From contig NC_060116.1 of assembly GCF_021155765.1 (NCBI RefSeq), forward strand, positions 10,292,001 to 10,356,000: a DNA stretch of 64,000 nt, given 5' to 3'. Both the position numbers and the translations under genes were made by a program. Shown one piece after another: positions 23,676 through 38,200 of this stretch. Every line of letters starts with the position of its first letter. Within the stretch, counting starts at the first letter, position 1. The notes beneath the pieces are model-generated. The model was not told where the DNA came from. It made no database searches and saw only the letters and a program-made list of their open reading frames with translations. This DNA is from Diprion similis. Taxonomy: Eukaryota; Arthropoda; Insecta; Hymenoptera; Diprionidae.

Positions 23676-26206
23676 ATGCCAGCAATTTTTGACCTCTTGG
23701 GTCGTGTTCAACGAAAATTCTTACCATGTGGTGTTCCAATAGATCCTGATTCATGTCCGTATGTATAACTTTTGCAATTAAATATTTGGTGAAAATTCTT
23801 ATTTCATATTGTTCAACTTTGTAATATTCGCATCAAATTCAAATTAATTATGAGTAACCGAAATTCTCAATGAAATGCGTACTCTACTTTCTTTATTTAC
23901 TGGATTCACTTATTAACTTCAGGTGCCCAAACGTTGAGATAAGTCAGACATCGTTTTTTGAAGAGGAATCAACTGGTAAAGGAGATGGGGGAGCTACCCC
24001 TGCAGGGTCCTGCCAGTCACTCAACAAATTGGCTACAAATGATATTGAAATATCCATCTGCTTCAATCGTGTCTTTAGTATATTTTGTCGAACGCTTAAA
24101 AAATTAGAACTATCAGTAAGTGCTGCACATATTATGTGATGGTAAAAATGTGTAGGATATAGCATGAATTTACTAGAAAAAAGTTGGTTTGTTCAAAAAA
24201 TGAATATGACGGTTACCCTGTTCATTCGTCTATCCTTATTATTTATTTATATTGACGTACTAATTTAAAATACTTTACTAATAAAAGTTTACGACTTATT
24301 CATTTCTAGGCCAGCTTGCCTGTACTTTTTCAGCATCCAGAAGTAAGGCATATATTAAACAGAGAAAATTTCAGAGATGTAACAGATGCCTTCCATCAGT
24401 ATTTTTACATTGAACCGTGCCATTGGTGTACGTTCCCTGCAAGCTTGTTACAATAATCGTATTATTATTTTGAATGGAGAATATATCCTTACAGTTCATC
24501 ATATTATCAAACAGGTCGTTTTTTATTTCAGCATGTTCAGAAAGTGTGGAGGCTTCAGAGCCTTCAAAAAAGAGTTCAAAAATGACAGAATCATCTACCA
24601 ACGACTCGAAATCTAATCAAAACGTTTATCGAGCAATTGAGGTATCTCAGTTTGTTAGAAAATCACATTTCGACTAATATTGACATTCATTTCAGATTCT
24701 AAATGGTTACACAGAAATTCGAGAAATAGTAAAACAACTATGTCCACAATATTCAGAGCAGGCTCAATTGTTTTTGAGATATGTGAAATATTTTTTTGAA
24801 CACACATTAAAACGGATTTCTACATCTCCAGAAGAACACAGAGCAAAAGAGTTGCGCTACAGAAAGCTTTGGAGAGAGAATGAAAAAGCAAAAAAGGATT
24901 TAACAAGTATTACGTATAGTTTATCACTGTAACAATTTTTTCTGATTTCAATTACTGATTATTCAATTGATATAGTTTGAAACGGTGTACTGATCACGAA
25001 TTATATTTATTGCTTATATTTATCGCTTTTCAGTACTAGCAGCAGTATTGGAGGAGCAAAGAAAACAACATGACATGGAAATGGAAGTGATAAATGTGCA
25101 ATGTGAAAAAGATTTGGCAACTGTAAAAAGAATAAACAGAAAATGCAAAGAAGATGTAAATTATACCATGTATGGAAAAATGATTATCATGTTGAAATGT
25201 AGAATAAGCAATATCCTTTAATAGCACATACACTCATTCTCAAAGATTAATCATGATCCCAGAATTAGAACAGAGCGGAAAATGATGATGGCTTACAAGG
25301 CATCTGAAATGAAACAGAAAGAGATCCGCGAAGATGTAAGCAATGCAGAGATTCACCTAAAAAAGATTCGCACGTTGAATCTAGCGTTGGAAAAGGAAGC
25401 TCGGGATAAAAGGTATTAATAATTTTTGATTGGGAATTACTAGTGCAATCTTCAACTTAATTTTTAAGATTGTAATCGCACTAGAAACTGCAATCCGAAA
25501 ATTCAGAACAACAGATCGAGTAAATACTGGCACTATAAGGACGTGATATTGTTCATGAAAAATTTATGCTTCAATGTACTGAAACTGTTTCAGATTTAAA
25601 ATCGAATCACAGCTTTTGGGTATAATCAACAAGTACGACACAGAGATTGGTGAAAAGCAAAAACAGATGGAATTACTCATTCTACAATTTGAGACTGATA
25701 AAAAAAAAAAGGAAGATTTAGAGGTAGCTATCACAATTATTCTTGATTCAATCATGCATGTTATTCTATTGTATGAAATATTTATATTTAAATCTTGAGA
25801 CTACCTTAAAACTGAGTACACTAAATTTTTTTCGGATTGCAGGCTGAAATAGAGAGGCAAACAGATCTGTATGACGCTTTTATGAAAGAGAAACAAGATG
25901 CAGAAGATGCAATAATCAATGAAAAATTAGCAAAGTTAATGATGACTCGCGCAGTAAAAATTATTCAGCGATGGTGGCATTCAATGCGAGAACAGCGTAA
26001 GGCTAAGTTAGCCAAAAAGAAAACGAAAAACAAGAAACATAAGGTATGGCTTCATAGTTTGCAAAGTAGAGAGTTAATACTGATTGAAAATTCCACAGCT
26101 TTTGTTGTCATATCACATACATCGGCCAAGTGTTTGTCTAAAAGTTTATACTATAAATAAAATTTAATGACGTTTTGAATTAACAATTTTTCAGAAGAAG
26201 AAATAA
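23676..26206 (+). CDS. Dynein regulatory complex subunit 10 (IQCD-like), complete
   Basis: A component of the nexin-dynein regulatory complex, which links outer doublets and controls dynein activity in motile cilia and sperm tails. Ten exons: 23676-23758, 23923-24115, 24310-24427, 24532-24641, 24696-24906, 25034-25169, 25263-25412, 25594-25723, 25843-26043, 26195-26206; 447 aa, close to vertebrate IQCD. The start follows an in-frame TGA. The STSPEEHRAKELRYRKL segment and the KYDTEIGEKQKQME coil match characteristic IQCD blocks. The protein is then mostly coiled coil and ends in an IQ-like IIQRWWHSMREQRK followed by a Lys-rich tail; the last exon supplies only KKK and stop. The third intron uses GTACGT at 24428. 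The N-terminal exon is the least certain part. AATAAA at 26352 is a likely poly(A) signal. The next gene starts only 454 bp downstream on the same strand. Confidence 0.85.
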
Positions 26207-26660
26207 ACGTGAGTGATATTGTATAGTGCAGTAACAGGCAAGTATCCGCAATATTTTCCCAACACTTCATATTTAAGGAACCTTTGGGACATATCTTATA
26301 CCTGGGTACATTGTTTCTTATAAATACTTAAAAATTTCCTGTATTTACATTAATAAAATTGTTTTACACGGTGTATATTAAGTATATTATTATTATAAGA
26401 CTTGGTGATTTTATGGATGCACTTCTTTGGTATTTCAATTGTTATTTATTTCTAATTGGTTTTGATGAGAAATTGTGAATCCTGCAGTACATTGTGTGCA
26501 ATAGCTAATCCTTCCCCCATGAATAGATATAATGAAACATAATAAGATCATAGCAGAGCAATTGTTCAATGGTGATGTCATCTCAATTTACAATGTGCTA
26601 TTAAATAAATAGTATATTTTTATAATAAGCGGTCAATTATAAAAATTAAATAATCAAAGT
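26207..26660 (+). promoter_or_regulatory. Short intergenic space: DRC10 3' end and dynein promoter
   Basis: A 454-bp AT-rich gap that must hold the DRC10 3' UTR (AATAAA at 26352-26357) and the promoter and 5' UTR of the dynein heavy chain. I see no coding sequence and no clear TATA box. Confidence 0.5.
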
Positions 26661-29600
26661 ATGGGAGACAAGAAAGATGAGGAAAGGAAAGAAGAAGATG
26701 ACCGGCTAGAATTTTTGTTACAATATTTGATCCGATCTAGTAAATTGAAACAAGATAAATGGGGTAAAATGATAGCAAATGAAGACCTCAAAGTAAGTTT
26801 ATGGTATTCTCATATAATAGAATCAGTTGAATTCTTATTGCATGTTAATTCAGAGTTTTGTTAATCACTTTGCCATTTCCTTCCAGGAACTTGTTTTAAG
26901 GTTTTTTAACACTTCAACCGAAAAGATTTTAATAATGCAAGTTGCAACCTCTGGTGTTTTAATACCATATCTTGGTATTCAACCAGGAAGCAAAGTAAAG
27001 TCTTCGTATTTTATCAAGAGGAATCCAATTAAAATTACTGAAAAGAACTATAGAGACGAGCTCATTATTGGTGATATGGCGCCTAAGCCTATCGAAGAAC
27101 TGGCTGTTTTAGTTGAGGAGGTAGGATCATGCGGTTCTTCTGATTTCTCAACACTTCTTCAATTAGGTAATCGATCAGCTTCTGTAAAGTAAAAAAAATC
27201 CATGTTCTGAATAGGTATATGTTCCCATATTATCAAATACGAATAATCACGTTGGATGGCCAGCTATAGTCAGTGAAGATGTGAAGAAACACGTGTACAA
27301 TCTTCGAAGTTTAATCTGCCAGGTATTCGTTATGTGTACAATGATCGGTTTTCACGTTTGAATAATTTTTGCATATATCTGTGGTAAACATTATAGGCTC
27401 GTGGAAAAATGACAGGGCAAACGCTTTTACCAATGCCGATGGGAGTAGAACGAATCTTCGAAGCAGAATGGCTAGTACAGCAAACTGCCGGAGAACAGGT
27501 CGACTTACAATTGAAAAGTGATATTGAAGGCATAGTTATCAAATGGGCCACGCAAATCAACGACATTCTCAGCGAAGAGAGTACTCTTGCATTCAATAAT
27601 AATAATCACCCCCTGCCCAATGCTGGTAAAATGCTAATGTACTTAATATTTCATGGCTCGATAGCATCTTTTAATGAACTATTTTTACCTAATCTTAATT
27701 TGTCCTTACAGAAATTGACTTCTGGAGCTTGAGACTTAAAAACATAGAATCTATCTACGATCAAATGCGGGACCCTCGGGTGAAAAAGATGGTGTCCTTA
27801 TTGGAATTAACTGAGAGTCCTTATTTGCCATGCTTTAAGACAATGTTTAAAAATGTGGTGGCTGGTATGATTTTGTTCTTCAGTAACATTGAAAAGAATG
27901 ACAGTTTAAAAAATATCACATTTTCTATTTATTTGCAAGAAATCCTATATTAACATCGTTTTATTCTGTTTTTCAGCTGTAATAGAAGCCCGGGATGTTT
28001 GTTTATATCTCAAGCCACTGCAGTCTTACTTTGATCAAATTGAAAGTATGGACTTTAATGATATAGAGCCAAAACTAAAATCTATGTTGCATTGCATTTG
28101 TCTAACTTGGGCTAACTCGAGATATTATTGTACCACAACTCGGATCATTACACTGTTGAGCGAAGTTTCAAATCTGTTGATAGCTACGGTAAGTTCATTA
28201 CGTTTCTAAACTATTCGCATATAATCCTGTTTAGCAATAATTACAATTGTTTAGAATCAATTGAGAATTGATATTTATCATCGCTGTCTATAATCGACGC
28301 ATTCACAGGCCAGTCGATCATTAGATCCCACGTCACTTTTTCAAGGTGACATAGATGACAATTTGAAAAAAATAGTGCGAACGATTGCAATCATCGGAAA
28401 TTACGTAGAAACGTTTGAAAGTTTTCGTGAGAAGGTAGAAAGTTATTTTAAACCACCAGCAGAACCAATTTTGTGGACGTTTCATCAGAAACTTATTTTC
28501 GGAAGATTATTTGCTTTCTGTGCACGATTGAAAGAAATCAAGGTATCTCATAGTCTGGAATTTAAGGAATTACCAAAATACAAGAACTTACACACCTGCC
28601 GTATAAATGATGATATTTATGCTAAAATTATTATTCAGTTAAATCACGTTTGTACAATTAGGTGTTGTTTGAAATTTCTCAAGAATATTCAAAGCTGGAA
28701 AGAATAGAGATTTCTGGACTAAAGGGAAAAGTATTGTGTGCAAGTGCTTACGATGTATATGAAGAGTTTATGAAGATCCACAGTGAATTTTCTGGTGTGC
28801 AGTATGAAATTTTGGTACCGGAAGACACTGGCTTTACTGGAGATATGAAAATTTTTTTAAAAAAGGTACATGCAATTCATAATGATTTTTTAGTTAATTA
28901 ATGATGAATATTCACAATGTCTATGAATATTAGACCCTGAATGTTACAACAGCAAGTTACCGCATAGAAAAAATCTGAATTAAGCCAAGATATATGTGTT
29001 TTCTTCTTTCCTCAAGGTAGAAGAATTCGACAGAAGATTAGCTAGTGTGTTTGACCAAGCATTTCTTGAATGTCATAATGTTGAAAGCATGTTTAAGCTG
29101 GTTTGGATTATGGGACCTGTTGCTCTAAGACCCATTATTCTTACACAATTGTGGTTCAATTACGAAAGATTGTTTTCAGAAATACATGGGCATATGGATA
29201 CTGTTAAGGTGAGGATTGAAAATTGATTTTCTTTGCGCCAATTTTATTATTTGCATATCGTTGAGTCTACCTCAGAAAGTGCATTCTTTTTTCCGATGTC
29301 CATGCATACCAATTATATTGTATCAAATTTAGGTATTGTTTGATGAAAACTTTGGAAGACGAAAGAAAACTGGTTATATGCACGTTGATCAATACTTTCC
29401 TCCAGTTGCTGGGGCTTTGTGCTGTTTATTAAAACTTAAAAATCGAATTGAATATCCAATAGAATGCACAACACTTATTGATCATCCATTATTAGCTAGT
29501 CAAAGTGCTCGTGAGCTTAAAAATAAACATGAAGAATTAGAGGTAAGATTGAGCATATTATGTCAGTATATTATACTTTCGATTGAGCCATAATATAGTT

Positions 29601-32600
29601 AAAGTAGTGTATAACAGAGAAGGTACTCAAACCTCGAATAATGAGTAATGGGATTTTGCAAGGCTCTACTGGATGCTGCAGATCAAGCGATATTTGAGGA
29701 ATGGGCAACAACAGCTCCAGAAACTTGTATGGTAAACTTGGCTAAAACTCTGCTCACTATTCTAGAGGATAGATTGTTGGAGTTGAATTTTTCTCCGGAA
29801 TTAGTAGCTGTCCTAAGAGAGACTCGTTATATGATAATCATGCAAAGGTCAGATCTGCCAGCCGAAGCCATGGATCTATTCTCCAGAACTCAGTATTTCT
29901 TTCAGATCAATTATAACTTGAATCTTATTATCAATTGGTTAGTACATGCATTAATTATACTCATTATATTTATAATTAACATAAAATGTATGCACTTGTT
30001 GTCACTTATCTCTATTTCTATTATTTATACAGGTATAATAGAATAAGAAGTTTTAGCACGCCTGTGGAGTTTGATCTGGTTAGAGATGAAATTGACAATA
30101 TTGATGCATTAATAGATAAAGGTCAACAGAATTACAATTGGAATTCGCCTGGTATGGATACCAACACTCAAATTATGTTCTATTTCTTAGCTTTTTTTAG
30201 ATTTTAGGGTTGTGATAACAACAATTTTATGAGAATAATTTTCTTCATCAAGCCTTGTCGGGTTCTACATCTTTTATTATAACGAGTGTAAAGTAAATAA
30301 TCTCGAATTATGCATTTAGATAATTTCTTGTACGAATCTATTATATTTTATCATTTATCCTTTCAGAAGTCCCAGAGTATATTGAAACGCTACTTTACTT
30401 TGTGAAAAAATTGCATACTCGTGTGTTTCAAGCTCAAGAGAATGTTGCAAAACTCAAGAAACTGATTTACTCCTGGGCAATGATGCCAGTTTTAGATCGT
30501 AAGGATCTGAAAGATGAAAATTTACTTGCAATAGGGGAAAGAGAAGAACGCTTTGAAAAACGGTTTGCAGACATAGCAGCAGCCGCTGCAGAAATTGATC
30601 GTGTATTAGATGAGAATTACTGTTTATTTTTTGATCTTTTACCTGAGTCTGAATATGCTAAAGATGATTCTGAACTCGAACAAGGTATAAATGTTATGCA
30701 TTGATCAATCTTGTATTATCTATGGATAAAGATCAGAGGTCAAAGCGGTTGTCGTATTATAGCTAAAGATGACGGTAAACCAGAAAATGGACCTGATGAA
30801 GTACATGAAGGCGAGGGTTTAATAGACGGTGAAGGAGCTGATGGAACAGAAGGAGTTCCAGGTAGAGAAAAGTCGAGAAAAAGCATTGTCAAATCAGGGT
30901 AAGTTTATAAAAACACATTGAGTGGATTTCGGATTCAAACTTTATACTGTTTTGTACTTAGAAGGAAAAATTAAGTGAAATATGTTCCGAAATATATCCA
31001 AAAATTTGATATTATTAATTTCCTCACTTGGCAATGAAATAAAAAATTCAAGCGCCATTGAGAGAAGTACTGAACAAATTGCTGGGGAAGGAGATGACAA
31101 GAAAAAGGAGAAAGTTGGAGATCCTGAATCATCTCTCTCGGAAGATCAAAAAAAAGAAGAAGCAGTCGCCAAACGTGCTGCAATCAGTGACGAGAATGGA
31201 GAGAAATGGGCACCATATGTTACGTATATCGATGACTTGGTATCAAAGGGGCTAATACAGGCTGTGTCTACAAGGTACAGGCATTTAGTAGCTTGCAGTA
31301 ATAAAATCTATAAATGTAATTGTCTTGTGTAACTGTGCATAACAATTCCAGCATATGTTACATACTTGATGAGACGGATCCTGAGGCAAATATCTGGCCT
31401 CTGTTTGAAGTGCAACTTCAGTTACAAGTTCCCGACATTAATTTTCAACCACCTCTTGAACTTGAAGATCCAAAAGGTTTTTACGTCTTTTATGAAGAAT
31501 TAATGTTCGATATGATGAAAATGGGGACACTGATACCACGTATCGATCCTCAAAAAGCTGAGGAGCGTGAGCATTATGGGGTAAGTTAGATTTCACTAAT
31601 TCAATTTGACGGATCACATTTGTTCTGTCTGGTTATGGGTTTTTGATTCTATATAGTTTCCATCAACATTTAGTTTGCAATATTAATGTATGAAATATTA
31701 TTGAGATTTCAAACGTTACTCCATTTTAATTTTTCATTAATTTCAAGTTCGACATGGCAGAAGAAGAAGGTATAATATTTATGCTGGAGGAGACGTGTAA
31801 TCGAGTGAAGTTGGCACTTGGACAAGCTATCGAGTACACAGTAGTAAGAGATCTGTTACAAAATCTTGCGAATCAACTTTATTTGGAATATTTGTCATAC
31901 TATTCGCATCCGTTGATGTACTGCTCCTATAGGCTTGAATTAATATAATATTTACTAGGAATTTGAACCATATTATTGGCTGTGGATGGACGATCGCCAA
32001 GAATATTTGGACTTATTTTTGCGTTTTTCTCGAAATCTTACTGAAGACGAAAAGGCTCTAGTTATGCAAGCACCTGAAAATTTATCTGAATTTATCAAGG
32101 AAAAAAAACCAGAATTAAGTGACTTCAAGAGGGAAATAGATTACTTTATGGGTCTTTATAAAATATGTGATCAAATTAAAAACGAAAAAGTATTCTATCG
32201 CTGGTTTCGAGTTGATGTGAAGCCCTTCAAGCAGGCACTACTCAACACTATTTGCAAGTGGGCCAACTTGTTTAAGATATACTTGGTGAATCGAGTAAAT
32301 AATGAGTGAGTTGAAAAAAGTTTGATAGAAATCATGAGGATATCATCTAATTTTCTTAACTATTCTTATTGATTCCTACTAAAAGTTTGTCCGGGTTGTC
32401 GGGATTCCTCAATGCAGCCTATACGAGATTTACTCAACCAGTCTTAGAAGATGACTATGATGACCTGCTACAAACTATTTATTATTTAAAAGAAGTGAGG
32501 GAACGACAATATGAGATCGACGATATGTTTGTTCCTTGCAAGGTATTAAATTTACGAGTTAGCAGCTATATGTTTTTACATAGCATATGTTGAATTTGCT

Positions 32601-35253
32601 GTTTTTCTACAATGGGTAGTATTAATGTTTAATAGATATTTGATTCTGTCTTGATATTCAACTTGACAGGAAACTATAGATCTTTTAAAACTGTACGATG
32701 TTGAGTTTAACGATACTACTTATCACGCGCTCGCAGAATTACCTGAATTATGGGCTACAATTAAGAAACTAGCTACGCAAGTGAAACAAGTAGTGGCGCC
32801 ACTTTTAGCTCACCAGATAGATCTTTTAAAAAAACGTATGAGCTACTTTGACTTCAGGCAGCAGAGATATTTGAACAATTTTCACAATAAGGAGATATTT
32901 GGGTAACTTTTTAACGAATCTGATTATTCGTCTTATACATATAATGAATAGGAATGTATTTGTGGTATTTTTTATAGCTTCTCTTGTCAGGATGTATATC
33001 AGAAGTTGAATACCATAAATGAAGAAATTATGACTTTAGAAAATGAATTGAAAACTCTAACAGAAACGTCAATCATATTTGAACAACAAGTTCCCGACTT
33101 TAAGCATATAAAATTGGCTAGAAAAGAACTGAAAATGCTGAAGTGTATATGGGATTACATATTCATCATCAGAACAAGCTTAGACGAATGGAAAATGACT
33201 GTTTGGAAAAAGATAGATGTTGAAGGGATGGATCAAGAGTGTAAAAAGCTCACAAAAGAGTTGAGATGTACGTTTATGTATTTTGACTTATTATGGAATT
33301 TTTGAGTATAAAAAGAAGAGACTACGCATTACTATGATTGTGAATATTACAGTGTTGGATAAGGACATAAGGGCTTGGGAAGTGTACTCACTGATAGAAG
33401 CATCGATTAAAAACATGATGTCGTCATTGCGAGCTGTTTCAGAGCTCCAAAATCCAGCAATAAGAGATAGACATTGGCAAGAACTTATGGCTGAAACCAA
33501 GGTAATTAAATATATTTTTTCACATTGTTGAGTTGGATTCCAATATTGGAATTGTTATTATTATAATCTATGAATGTACGAGGTTCGAAAATTGTTATAG
33601 GTACGATTTACAATGGATGATAAAACGACTCTAGATGATTTATTGAAATTAGAACTTCATAAATATGAAGAAGAAGTCAAAAATGTAGTTGACAAAGCAG
33701 TTAAGGAAATGGCTATGGAGAAGACATTGAAGGAATTGCATAATACTTGGGCTGGTCTTGAATTTGAGAAAGAAATACATGAGAGAACTAAACTTAATGT
33801 TCTAAAGATCAGTGAAGACACTATTGTTATACTTGAAGATAATCAGGTAACTCATTATTTTTGTATCCTGTACACATCTTTGAGAATTTTAAATTCTAGT
33901 TGTCTTACTTTTGTAGGTGCAACTCCAAAACATGCTTGGATCTAAATATGTAGGATATTTTCTAGATGAAGTTAGTGATTGGCAACATAAGCTAAGCAAT
34001 GCAGATGCAGTGATTAATATTTGGTTTGAAGTCCAACGTGCTTGGATGCATTTAGAAAGCATTTTCATCGGATCCGAAGATATTCGTAATCAACTGCCTG
34101 AAGATTCAAAACGTTTTGAAAAAATCGATCGAGATTTCAAAGTATATACTCCATCCACTTCTAGTTGGAAAATAAGAATTCCATTCCATATAAAGGCCAT
34201 CATTGTACTAACTTTTTACGATTATTAGGAATTATTGAGAGACACTTTATCTACAATGAACATAGTCCGAGCGACTAATAAACCGAAGCTTCTAGATCGC
34301 CTAGAAGAGATAGAGAAACAATTAAATTTATGTGAAAAAGCTCTGGCAGATTACTTGGAAACTAAGAGATTGGCTTACCCAAGATTTTACTTTGTTTCAC
34401 CAGCTGATCTTTTAGATATTCTCAGCAACGGTGAAATTTTTTGCATTCTTACTTTTCCATACAAATTAGGCAAATCGTATTCCTTGGTGTATTTAAATTG
34501 TCACTAATAATTCAGGAAATAATCCGGAGCTGGTATGTAAGCACTTGACAAAATTATATGATTCGGTGGCAAAATTAAGGTGGAAAACTGACAGTGATAG
34601 ATCCAGCAAGATTGCAAATGGTATGTGGGCTAAAGATGGAGAGTTCATGGAAATGTATGGGACATGCGATTGCAATGGCAAGGTGAACTAATGGTATCAA
34701 TTATATTACACAATGAGCTTTCTTTCGTATTTTGAAAGCTATAAGTCATCCACTACTTACGTAATCTCTATCGGTGTTGTCAAAGGTCAGATTTGCAACA
34801 GTTAAAATACCTATTTAAATGACCAAAATATATGTATTAGGTGGAAGTCTGGTTGAATCGAGTAACAGATGCTATGAGAAAGAGCGTGCGCTTTCATTTC
34901 AGTCGAGCTGTGGTTTCTTATGATGAAAAGCCACGTGAAAGTTGGATCTTTGACTATGAAGCACAACCTGCTCTTTGCGGTACTCAAATTTGGTGGACAA
35001 CAGAAGTCAATATGGCTTTTGCCAGACTAGAAGAGGGATTTGAAAACTCCTTGAAGGATTATCAAAAAAAACAAGTTACTCAATTGAGCTTATTAATTTC
35101 AATTCTTTGTGGTGATTTAAGTGAAAATGATCGACAAAAGATCATGACTATCTGTACGATAGATGTCCATGCACGAGATGTTGTTGCTAAGTTGATTTCA
35201 ATGAAGGCAGAAAGTTCGTACAGCTTTCAATGGCAGTCTCAGCTGCGGCACAG
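26661..35253 (+). other. Dynein heavy chain part 1: tail and linker, exons 1-27
   Basis: Exons: 26661-26792, 26887-27120, 27215-27322, 27397-27625, 27712-27864, 27977-28188, 28309-28542, 28662-28865, 29017-29208, 29333-29542, 29663-29937, 30033-30151, 30367-30684, 30763-30898, 31053-31274, 31352-31580, 31748-31843, 31959-32305, 32386-32542, 32670-32902, 32978-33267, 33353-33501, 33601-33846, 33917-34141, 34229-34430, 34516-34682, 34841-35253. They encode about residues 1-1910: the assembly tail, which binds other heavy, intermediate and light chains, and the linker. Exons 14-15 carry an unusual acidic and lysine-rich stretch. The acceptor of exon 15 (AAATTCAAG at 31052) has a poor pyrimidine tract but is the one that fits the phase. 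Confidence 0.85.
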
Positions 35254-38200
35254 GTGTGATATAAATTCATCCCGAATTATTAGGGTCTGATTGGCATCTG
35301 CCATAAAATATGTTCTGATAAAAAGTAAAATTATACTTTTTACTCACAACAGGTGGGACGACAAGCTAGGAGATTGTTTTGCTAACATTTGTGATGCATG
35401 CTTTCAATATGGGTATGAATATTTGGGAAATGTCCCACGCCTTGTTATTACACCCCTCACAGATAGGTGTTACATAACATTGACACAATCTCTTCATTTG
35501 ATAATGGGAGGGGCGCCTGCTGGTCCAGCAGGAACAGGAAAAACTGAAACAACGAAAGACTTGGGTCGCGCCTTAGGTCAAATGGTGTATGTTTTCAATT
35601 GCTCTGAACAAATGGACTACAAGGTAGCTGCCAATAATTATGTTCCAGAATATATTCGTATAGAATATTATACTAACATTACTCACAATCGTTATCTCTC
35701 ACAATTCTTTCGCATTGTTACAAGATTTTGGATTGCATACATGTAAATTCTTTCAGTCGTGTGGTAACATCTACAAAGGGCTTGCACAAACTGGTGCCTG
35801 GGGATGTTTCGATGAGTTTAATAGAATTTCTGTGGAAGTGTTATCTGTAGTAGCGGTTCAAGTAAAATCGGTCTTAGATGGCATAAAAAATAGGAAGCCA
35901 AAGTTCTTTTTTTTTGGTGAAGAGCTAAATCTCATTGACACTGTGGGAATGTTCATCACCATGAATCCTGGCTATGCTGGTAGGACAGAATTGCCCGAAA
36001 ATCTTAAGACATTATTCAGGTGAGACGATCAGCTAATGCCTTTGCAACAGTTTCGTTTACTTGTTAGTATTGCTGAAAAGTTTATCTTTGTTTACATGAC
36101 AAATAAAAAGGGAATTTCTTTGTTTTGTGTGATAGGCCTTGTGCTATGGTTGTTCCTGATTTCGAACTTATTTGTGAAATTATGCTGGTAGCTGAAGGAT
36201 TTCAAGAGTCTCGACTCTTGGCACGAAAATTTATAACGCTATATACTTTGTGTCGAGAGTTATTATCCAAGCAGGATCACTATGATTGGGGATTGCGTGC
36301 TATTAAATCAGTCTTAGTTGTAGCTGGAAAGTTGAAGCGTGGAGACAGACTCATGCCTGAAGATCAAGTATTGATGAGAGCACTTCGTGATTTTAATACT
36401 CCAAAAATTGTAACTGACGATGTGCCCGTATTTATGGGCCTCATTGGTGAGCACAGCACTCAAGACCTGTATGAGAACTTCGAATGAGTAGTTTGTGACA
36501 AATACCATCCTTATTCCTCATACTGCAAAATATATTACGGTATTTGACAGTCGGTCAACTGTAAATATGTGCAAAAAAAAAATCAAAGGTTTCCAATAGA
36601 CTCAATTCCTGCAGTTGTAATGGTTAACTCATTTCATTAATAATCTCCGAATCGCTTGTAGGTGACTTATTTCCGGCGCTAGATGTGCCGCGCAAAAGAG
36701 ATCCTGATTTTGAAAAAGGGGTTAAAAGCGCAGCCCTGGATTTAAAAATGCAACCTGAGGATGGTTTTGTCCTGAAGGTATCATCCATTAGCAATTGAAA
36801 AATCAACATATTTGAGCCATATGTCATAGTTAAAATGTACCGCATAAATTTGTTTTTTAGGTTGTCCAGTTAGAGGAGTTGTTCAACGTGCGTCATTCCG
36901 TTTTCATCATAGGATTTGCTGGTACAGGAAAAACTCAAGTTTGGAAAACACTGAATAGAACGTATTTCAATCAGAAACGTAAACCATACTACAATGACTT
37001 GAATCCAAAGGCTGTTACTAACGATGAACTCTTTGGAATCATTAATCCAGCGACCAGAGAATGGAAAGATGGGTAGGAACTCCGGATCTACCATTCTTTA
37101 TTATTAGTTTATATTTCGTTATTTATTAAAACTTCTGTATTACGATTTCTTGATAGGTTGTTTTCGGTTCTTATGCGTGATCAAGCTAATATGCCTGGAG
37201 ATGGTCCGAAATGGATTGTATTTGACGGAGATATAGATCCTATGTGGATAGAGTCGCTGAATACTGTTATGGATGATAACAAGGTTTTGACACTGGCTAG
37301 CAATGAGAGAATTACATTGACTAAACACATGCGACTTCTATTTGAAATTTCAAACCTGAGGTAACATTTCAAATGCTTAGTAATCCCGGGTCCTACGAAT
37401 GGGATTTTGGGTCTTTTATGAACACTCTGTACCACTTACAGAACAGCCACACCCGCCACAGTATCCAGAGCTGGAATTTTGTACATAAATCCTCAAGATT
37501 TGGGATGGAATCCGTGAGTAAACTTGTTTAGCATTTGACGTTATTGAAATTCAACTTACAGCAACCATTGTAACACAATTGTTCTATGAGTAATCACCAA
37601 ACTTTTTGTTAATCATTTATGTAACTCGTCTGATCCAGATATGTCACGAGTTGGATAGAAACGCGAGACAACTCGGAGCGAGCGAATTTAGTGATACTTT
37701 TTGATAAATATATTCCACCTTTGCTGGAGGTCACCAAAATGAAACTTAAAAAAATTACTCCGATACCGGAAATATGTCACTTGCAAATGTTATGTACTTT
37801 ACTTGATTGCTTACTTGTGAAAGAAAATGTTCCTCCAGATTGCCCCAAGGAATGGTAAGCTATATAGAGTTACGTAAAATCTAATAATATAGCCCACTTT
37901 TATTTACTGTAATTACCCTTGTTGAACAGGTATGAAATATATTTCGCTTTTGCTTGTATCTGGGCTTTTGGCTCAGCAATGTTCCAGGATCAATTAATTG
38001 ATTGGAGAAATGAATTTAACAAATGGTGGCTCAATGAATTCAAAGCAGTCAAATTTCCGTCAGGTGGAACTGTTTTCAGTTATTTTATAGATACGGAAAC
38101 TAAGAAATTTTTACCTTGGAGTGAAAAAGTCGGCCAGTTTGAACTTGACATGGATTTGCCATTACAGGTATGAATATATTTGTTTCTATCCATCTATGAG

